Positions 14,400 to 18,555 of a stretch of DNA of 18,555 bases are shown here, one piece after another; the first letter of the stretch is position 1; every line of letters begins with the position of its first letter. The translations under genes and the position numbers were made by a program. Under the pieces are notes generated by a model. The model made no database searches. It was given only the letters and a program-made list of their open reading frames with translations, and had not been told where the DNA came from. Source of the stretch: Spirochaetales bacterium (GTDB lineage: Bacteria > Spirochaetota > Spirochaetia > SZUA-6 > DRHE01); assembly GCA_016930895.1 (NCBI GenBank), contig JAFGFV010000080.1, positions 1 to 18,555 of the forward strand. The letters are read 5' to 3'.

Positions 14400-14420
14400 G
14401 TTTACACGAATTGTGTTAAC
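14400..14420. promoter_or_regulatory. 21-bp operator-like inverted repeat between crtI and mvaS
   Basis: GTTTACAC-GAATT-GTGTTAAC is an 8-bp inverted repeat with one mismatch and a 5-bp spacer, in an AT-rich patch between the divergent crtI and mvaS transcripts. Its size and symmetry suit a dimeric repressor or activator site. Carotenoid loci are often controlled by light- or oxidation-responsive regulators (for example CarH/LitR), but no such gene is in the window and the regulator is unknown. Confidence 0.5.
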
Positions 14421-14457
14421 TTCATGTCGCCCGAAGTCGAGGTCCTCCGGAAGATCG

Positions 14458-14487
14458 TTGCACAACGGGCTACACTGGAAGTACAGT
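14458..14487 (+). promoter_or_regulatory. Weak candidate promoter for mvaS-idi
   Basis: TTGCAC (14458-14463) and TACAGT (14482-14487) are 18 nt apart on the plus strand. Transcription would start near 14494, only about five bases before the mvaS ATG, implying an almost leaderless message. This fits the lack of a good ribosome-binding site there, but the match is weak and a different, more upstream promoter is possible. Confidence 0.25.
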
Positions 14488-14498
14488 GGTTGGTTGAG

Positions 14499-15845
14499 AT
14501 GAAGGACAGAAAAGTTGGTATCAGTGACATCGGCATCCATATCCCCTCGCCCCGGATGGACCTGGGGTACCTGATCCAGGAACGGGTCGCCAGCGACCCG
14601 AAGCTGGCCCGGCACATGGAACGAGCGGTGGCGACCACCGGTCAGCGGGCGATGCGCTTTCCCAGCCTGTGGGAGGACACGGCCACCATGGCGGCCCAGG
14701 CCACCCGCGCCCTGCTCCTGCGGCGCAGTCAGGAGCAGCTCGCCGGGCTGCGCTACCTGGTGGCCGGCACCGAGACCTCGGTGGACCACTCCAAGCCGGT
14801 TTCCGCGTACGTGCAGGGGATGCTGCAGCGTTCCGGCCTCGAACTGCCCAACTCCCTGTCCACCTACCAGGTCCAGCACGCTTGCGCCGGCGGGACCCTC
14901 TCGGTCGCCGGCGTGGGAGGCATGCTGGCCCTGAGCAACCGGGAGGGCGAATCCGGGGTGGTGATGGCCTCCGATATCGCCCGTTACCGCGCGGCTTCCA
15001 CGGCGGAGATCACCCAGGGAGCCGGGGCGGTCAGCCTGCTGGTCGAGCCGAAGCCTCGGCTGCTGGAGCTGGACCTGTCCACGGTCGGCTTCTGCTCCCA
15101 GGACGTGGACGATTTTTTCCGTCCCTTGGGCTCGCCGATCGCCCAGGTCAAGGGGCGGTACTCCATGGACGTGTACCAGCAGAACCTGGAGGCCGCCTTG
15201 CTGGACCACTGCGACAGAATGGGCGAGGACCCGAGGTCCCTGCTCGAGGCCACCGACATGTTCGTGCTGCACACCCCGTTCCGCAACATGCCCGAGCTGG
15301 CCATGCGCAAGCTCCTGAAGCTGCATCTCGGTCTCTCCGCGGAGGAGGCGCACGCCTTCCTGGAGGCGCGAGGGTTCTTCCAGGGGCTGGACCCGATCGC
15401 GGACATCGGCAACACCTATTCCGCCTCCATGTACCTGTTCCTGGCGTTCCTGCTCCGGGAACGCTACGAGCTCATGGGGAAACGGATCATCGGCAGGAGG
15501 CTCCTGCTGGCTTCCTACGGCTCGGGCAACACCATGGCCCTGGTCACCGGGAGGGTGGCCGCGTCGGCGCCCGAGGTGATTGCGGCCTGGGACCTGGAGA
15601 GCGTCTTTACCTGCTCCCGGGACGCCACGATGGACGATTACCTGATCTGGACGGCGGGACCGTACGCGGACGGTGAGTACGCCAAGCTCATGAGCTCGCT
15701 CCAGGTGCCCGCCGAGGCATTCTACCTTTCCGGGGTACGAGAGGACGGCTACCGTGAGTACAAGTTCGTCGCAGACGCCCGAAATTGGCTTCCGGAAAGA
15801 GAAGCACCTGTCGATCTGCACCGATCCCGCGCGGTTCTCGGTTGA
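14499..15845 (+). CDS. mvaS: Hydroxymethylglutaryl-CoA synthase
   Basis: Condenses acetoacetyl-CoA with acetyl-CoA to HMG-CoA, the entry step of the mevalonate pathway. The 448-residue thiolase-fold protein shows the N-terminal VGISDIGIHIPSPRMD (6-21), AGTETSVDHSKP (89-100), the nucleophile Cys129 in VQHACAGGTLSV, His258 in VLHTPFRNMPELAM, and YGSGNTMALVTG near the C-terminus. ATG at 14499 gives the family-like start MKDRKVGI. The frame is open from 14424, but the extra residues look non-homologous. The in-frame TTG at 14490 is another option because GGAAG precedes it. The last 30 codons overlap idi in another frame, giving a tail (after about GYREYKFV) that may not be part of the ancestral fold. 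Transcribed divergently from the rest of the pathway. Confidence 0.93.
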   Translation: MKDRKVGISDIGIHIPSPRMDLGYLIQERVASDPKLARHMERAVATTGQRAMRFPSLWEDTATMAAQATRALLLRRSQEQLAGLRYLVAGTETSVDHSKPVSAYVQGMLQRSGLELPNSLSTYQVQHACAGGTLSVAGVGGMLALSNREGESGVVMASDIARYRAASTAEITQGAGAVSLLVEPKPRLLELDLSTVGFCSQDVDDFFRPLGSPIAQVKGRYSMDVYQQNLEAALLDHCDRMGEDPRSLLEATDMFVLHTPFRNMPELAMRKLLKLHLGLSAEEAHAFLEARGFFQGLDPIADIGNTYSASMYLFLAFLLRERYELMGKRIIGRRLLLASYGSGNTMALVTGRVAASAPEVIAAWDLESVFTCSRDATMDDYLIWTAGPYADGEYAKLMSSLQVPAEAFYLSGVREDGYREYKFVADARNWLPEREAPVDLHRSRAVLG

Positions 15846-16863
15846 AGGCGGCGCTCCACGCTTCGACGCGGTCCGCTTCATACATCACGCCCTTCCCGAG
15901 ATCGACGAGCGCTCCGTGGACCCAGGGGTGGAGTTCCTCGGGCGCCGACTCCCCTACCCGATCTTCATCTCCTGCATGACCGGCGGCTCGGACAAGGGCT
16001 TCCTGGCCAACCGCGAGCTGGCGAGGGCCGCCCAGACCACCGGCCTGCCCGTGGGCATGGGCTCCATCCGCATTCTGTTCGACCATCCCGAGCTCGCTCC
16101 CCATTTCCGCCTGAAGGAACTCGCCCCTGAGGTGCCGGTCCTGGCCAACATCGGGGGGGTCCAGGTGCGCGACGAGAACCACGCCCGGCTGTTCGAGTGG
16201 GTCAAGAGGCTGGAGGTCGACGCCCTGGTGGTCCACCTGAACCCCGGTCAGGAGCTGTTTCAGCCGGAGGGGGACCGGGAGTTCCGCGGAATCCGGGACG
16301 CCATCGGCCGGCTCTGCGACGGGAGCCCTGTCCCGGTGATCGTCAAGGAAACGGGCTTCGGGATCCGCCCGACCGAGGTGCGGGAGCTCCTGAGGCTCGG
16401 GGTGGCCTTCGTGGACGTGGCCGGGGCAGGCGGGACCAACTGGGTGACCGTGGAGGCCTACCGGCTCCCGGAAGCCGAGAGAGGCCCCGCCGAGGAGCTG
16501 CGCGACTGGGGACTGCCCACGGTCCTGCTCTTGGCGGCCCTGGACGGGGCGGCCGCGGGAGAGGACGGCGAGTCACGGGTGCTGGCCTCCGGGGGGGTGC
16601 GCAGCGGGCTGGACGTGGCCAAGGCTGTGGCGCTCGGCGCCCGCCTGGCCGGCCTGGCCCTGCCCTTGATCCGGGACGTGGTCGCCGGCGGCGCCGAGGC
16701 GGTGGTGCGCCGGATCGAGGGGCTCGAGACCGTGGTGCGGGCGGTCATGGTGCTCACCGGCTCCCGGACCCTGGCGGACCTTCGGACCGGGAAGCTCTGG
16801 CTGGACCCGGCCTTCAAGGCTGAGATCGAAGCCTTCCGGGCGGCGGAATCGGCCTCTACCTGA
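15754..16863 (+). CDS. fni: Isopentenyl-diphosphate delta-isomerase, type II (FMN-dependent)
   Basis: Interconverts isopentenyl and dimethylallyl diphosphate, using reduced FMN. The 369-residue TIM-barrel protein has the N-terminal substrate-binding FRKEKHLSICTD (13-24), SCMTGGSDKGFLANRELA (73-90), the HLNPGQELFQPEGD motif with catalytic Gln166 (161-174), VKETGFGI (197-204) and the phosphate-binding DVAGAGGTNW (221-230). These separate it from the unrelated type I enzyme. The GTG at 15754 has AGAGGA 8 nt upstream and is the only start that keeps the conserved RKxxH segment, so the 92-nt overlap with mvaS is real rather than a start-calling artefact. The 3' end overlaps the convergent epimerase-like gene by 8 nt. 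Confidence 0.95.
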   Translation: MSTSSSQTPEIGFRKEKHLSICTDPARFSVEGGAPRFDAVRFIHHALPEIDERSVDPGVEFLGRRLPYPIFISCMTGGSDKGFLANRELARAAQTTGLPVGMGSIRILFDHPELAPHFRLKELAPEVPVLANIGGVQVRDENHARLFEWVKRLEVDALVVHLNPGQELFQPEGDREFRGIRDAIGRLCDGSPVPVIVKETGFGIRPTEVRELLRLGVAFVDVAGAGGTNWVTVEAYRLPEAERGPAEELRDWGLPTVLLLAALDGAAAGEDGESRVLASGGVRSGLDVAKAVALGARLAGLALPLIRDVVAGGAEAVVRRIEGLETVVRAVMVLTGSRTLADLRTGKLWLDPAFKAEIEAFRAAESAST

Positions 16864-17833
16864 AGGAGCCGTCGGGCTCCACGCCTGCGGGACGCTCCCC
16901 CTGCCGCACCGATATGTTCAGGTACCAGCTGCGCCGTTCCCGCGGGGCCAGGGTGCTGTTCCAGCCCCACATCTTCGAGAAGTCGATCCGGTCCATCGCC
17001 GCGGTGGCGGGCTCGGGGGCGATGTTGTACTGCCCGGCGAAACCTCCCTCGTTGAGCCACATGCCCAGGTACGGCACCGTCTCCGGCGGGTACGAGAGCC
17101 CGATCGCCAGCCGACGCCTCGGCTCGTACAGCAGGCACCAGCCCTCCGGCACCTTTCCCGCGAAAAAGTACTTCTGGTAGCCCCGGGCGTTGCGCCTGGG
17201 CGCCCGGCTCAGGTCGAAGCGGCTGCCATCGCCCAGGAGCGCCACCGGAAAGTCGTAGCGCTCGCCGTAGCCGCCCAGGCGGGGACCCGGCACCGAGTTC
17301 ACCACCCGGTCCATGCCCGCCGGCACCACGAACTCCATCCCCTCCCACACCTTAAACAGGGGATGCGCCGCCCAGAGGAACTCCAGCGGCAGGGACGACA
17401 GGTTCTCCACCCGATAGGCAGCCCGCAGGCAGGCCCCCTCGAGCCTCAGGGTCTTGCTGAGCCGGTAGGGAAAGCGCACCCCCTGGACGCTCAGGGTGAG
17501 CTCCTCGCCCCGGGCCTCGGCATCCCAGGGCAGGGACCAGACCTCACCATGGTCGGGCGCCACGGTGCCCTGCCAGGGTGGGCTCTCGTAGCAACACTCC
17601 GATATGGTGGGGAACATCTCGTCGAAACCCGAGAACTCCCCGTCCAGGTACGAAGCGCCGTAACCGGTCCGGCGAAAGCGCCTGCCCGTGTTCTGCCAGA
17701 GAAGCTCCAGCCTCGAGGGCTTGAACAGGATCGAGGCGGTCTTGGCGCCCGCCAGCGGCACGACCTTCACCCTCAGCATCCGGTTCTCGAGCACGAGAGC
17801 GGGTACGTCCTTGTAGCGACCTTCGCTGATCAT
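16856..17833 (-). CDS. Aldose 1-epimerase (galactose mutarotase)-like protein
   Basis: Predicted cytoplasmic beta-sandwich sugar-binding protein of 325 residues. Mutarotase-like features are the N-terminal LRVKVVPLAGAKTASILFK, a GFDEMFPTI segment, LTLSVQGVRFPYRLSKTLRLEG, the histidine in LEFLWAAHPLFKV (the position of the catalytic His in mutarotases) and LGMWLNEGGFAGQYNIAPEP near the C-terminus. The substrate is unknown; this branch may bind sugars other than galactose. The ATG at 17833 is chosen over the GTG at 17836 because GGAGG is 5 nt before the ATG but only 2 nt before the GTG. It overlaps the upstream gene's stop (TGATG), so the two are coupled. Converges on idi with an 8-nt overlap. 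Confidence 0.78.
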   Translation of the reverse strand: MISEGRYKDVPALVLENRMLRVKVVPLAGAKTASILFKPSRLELLWQNTGRRFRRTGYGASYLDGEFSGFDEMFPTISECCYESPPWQGTVAPDHGEVWSLPWDAEARGEELTLSVQGVRFPYRLSKTLRLEGACLRAAYRVENLSSLPLEFLWAAHPLFKVWEGMEFVVPAGMDRVVNSVPGPRLGGYGERYDFPVALLGDGSRFDLSRAPRRNARGYQKYFFAGKVPEGWCLLYEPRRRLAIGLSYPPETVPYLGMWLNEGGFAGQYNIAPEPATAAMDRIDFSKMWGWNSTLAPRERRSWYLNISVRQGERPAGVEPDGSFR

Positions 17834-18555
17834 CACTCCCTCCTGCCGGCTCCCGCCTTCTGCCCCCCTCCCGCCGTCCCTGAGGCCAGCGGATAGGCGC
17901 TGTGCTCCTGGAAGGTCTCGAACATGGCCAGCAGGTTCTCCACGGGAATGCCGGCCTGGATGTTGTGCACGTTGTTGAACACGAACCCGCCGCCCTGGCC
18001 GAACACCCGGATCGTGCGGGCCACCTCTTCCCTGACCGCCTCCGGTGTACCGAAGGGCAAGGTGTGCTGGGCGTCGATCCCCCCGCCCCAGAACACGAAC
18101 TTGTCCCCGTACTGGCCTTTCAGGCGTTCGGGTTCCATCCTGGCCGCCGAGATCTGGACCGGGTTGAGGATGTCCATGCCGGCATCGGCGAAGTCATCCA
18201 GCAGTCCATCCAGAGAACCGCAGCTGTGGAAGAAGGTCTTCCACGGGGTGTTGGCATGCACCCAGTCGTTCATCTGCCGGTGCAGCGGCTTGTACATCTC
18301 CCGATACGCATCCGGGGAGATGAAGGGGCCGTTCTGGGCCCCGAAGTCGGTCCCGCTCATGACGATCACGTCGATCCGGTCCCCCACCGCCTCCCGGTAC
18401 ATCTTGAGGTTCTTCATCTGCAGCTCGAACTGCAGCTGAAAGATCTCCTGCACGTAGTCCTTGCGCAGGACCGTGGACACGTACCACTCCTCGGGATCGC
18501 GAATGCCCTTGGGGTGCAGCACGTTCGGTCCCGGAACCAGGGCGATGTCCCCGAA
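17833..18555 (-). CDS. Uroporphyrinogen decarboxylase-family protein (C-terminal part, 5' end outside window)
   Basis: The 240 visible residues are the C-terminal part of a family usually about 340-400 long; the frame runs off the window end (visible start FGDIALVPGPNVLHPKGIRD). Key segments are MSGTDFGAQNGPFISP, the HxCG motif FFHSCGSLDGLLDDF (His110, Cys112), GMDILNPVQISA, FWGGGIDAQHTLPFGTPEAV and FNNVHNIQAGIPVENL. The HxC motif is the zinc/thiol-activating site of the MtaA/CmuA-like corrinoid-methyltransferase branch, not of heme-pathway HemE. This suggests methyl transfer or demethylation rather than heme synthesis. Coupling to a mutarotase-like gene hints at a methylated or modified sugar substrate, which is inference. 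The protein ends in a short Gly/Ala/Lys-rich tail. Confidence 0.8.
   Translation of the reverse strand, partial: FGDIALVPGPNVLHPKGIRDPEEWYVSTVLRKDYVQEIFQLQFELQMKNLKMYREAVGDRIDVIVMSGTDFGAQNGPFISPDAYREMYKPLHRQMNDWVHANTPWKTFFHSCGSLDGLLDDFADAGMDILNPVQISAARMEPERLKGQYGDKFVFWGGGIDAQHTLPFGTPEAVREEVARTIRVFGQGGGFVFNNVHNIQAGIPVENLLAMFETFQEHSAYPLASGTAGGGQKAGAGRRE

Noticed and set aside
14424..14498. 25-residue N-terminal extension of HMG-CoA synthase
   Set aside because: No family-like sequence, and it overlaps the candidate control region. The typical start VGISDIGIHIP follows the ATG at 14499.

Overview
This window is GC-rich and almost fully coding, with overlapping stop/start codons and many GTG or TTG starts. 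It reads as bacterial chromosome. A mevalonate pathway, type II isopentenyl diphosphate isomerase, class II HMG-CoA reductase and a CrtB/CrtI/CrtYcd/CruF-type carotenoid set, together with ilvB-ilvN-leuA-cimA, point to a deltaproteobacterial-type lineage (Desulfobacterota or Myxococcota). That placement is inference from gene content only.

Layout. (1) 1-4537, plus strand: the 3' part of a branched-chain amino-acid operon, ilvB (5' end cut off by the window), ilvN, leuA and cimA. (2) 4562-14325, minus strand: ten tightly packed genes, read in the order crtI, crtB, crtYcd, cruF-like, polyprenyl diphosphate synthase, mvaA, mvaD, phosphomevalonate kinase, mevalonate kinase and a small predicted secreted protein. 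Gaps range from a 16-nt overlap to 42 nt, so one transcript from upstream of crtI is likely. (3) 14326-14498: a divergent control region that is AT-richer than its surroundings, with a 21-bp dyad and candidate promoters. (4) 14499-16863, plus strand: mvaS and idi, whose reading frames overlap by 92 nt. (5) 16856-18555, minus strand: an aldose-1-epimerase-like gene preceded by the 3' part of a uroporphyrinogen-decarboxylase-family gene, probably a separate sugar or methyl-transfer operon.

How the genes work together. MvaS makes HMG-CoA and MvaA reduces it to mevalonate. The two kinases and MvaD convert mevalonate to isopentenyl diphosphate, and Idi equilibrates this with dimethylallyl diphosphate. 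The prenyl synthase builds the C15/C20 chain, CrtB condenses two C20 units to phytoene, CrtI desaturates it, and CrtYcd and the CruF-like protein probably make a cyclised and/or hydrated carotenoid. Only the acetoacetyl-CoA-forming thiolase is missing, so this is close to a self-contained acetyl-CoA-to-carotenoid locus.

Most unusual points: a 24-nt tandem repeat with palindromic segments that adds an in-frame stretch beside the conserved KYWGK motif of mvaD; the long mvaS/idi overlap; an uncharacterised secreted protein at the end of the isoprenoid operon; the operator-like dyad; and departures from usual motifs in the lycopene cyclase and phosphomevalonate kinase. I saw no mobile elements, RNA genes or CRISPR arrays, and no clearly new defence or mobile system.
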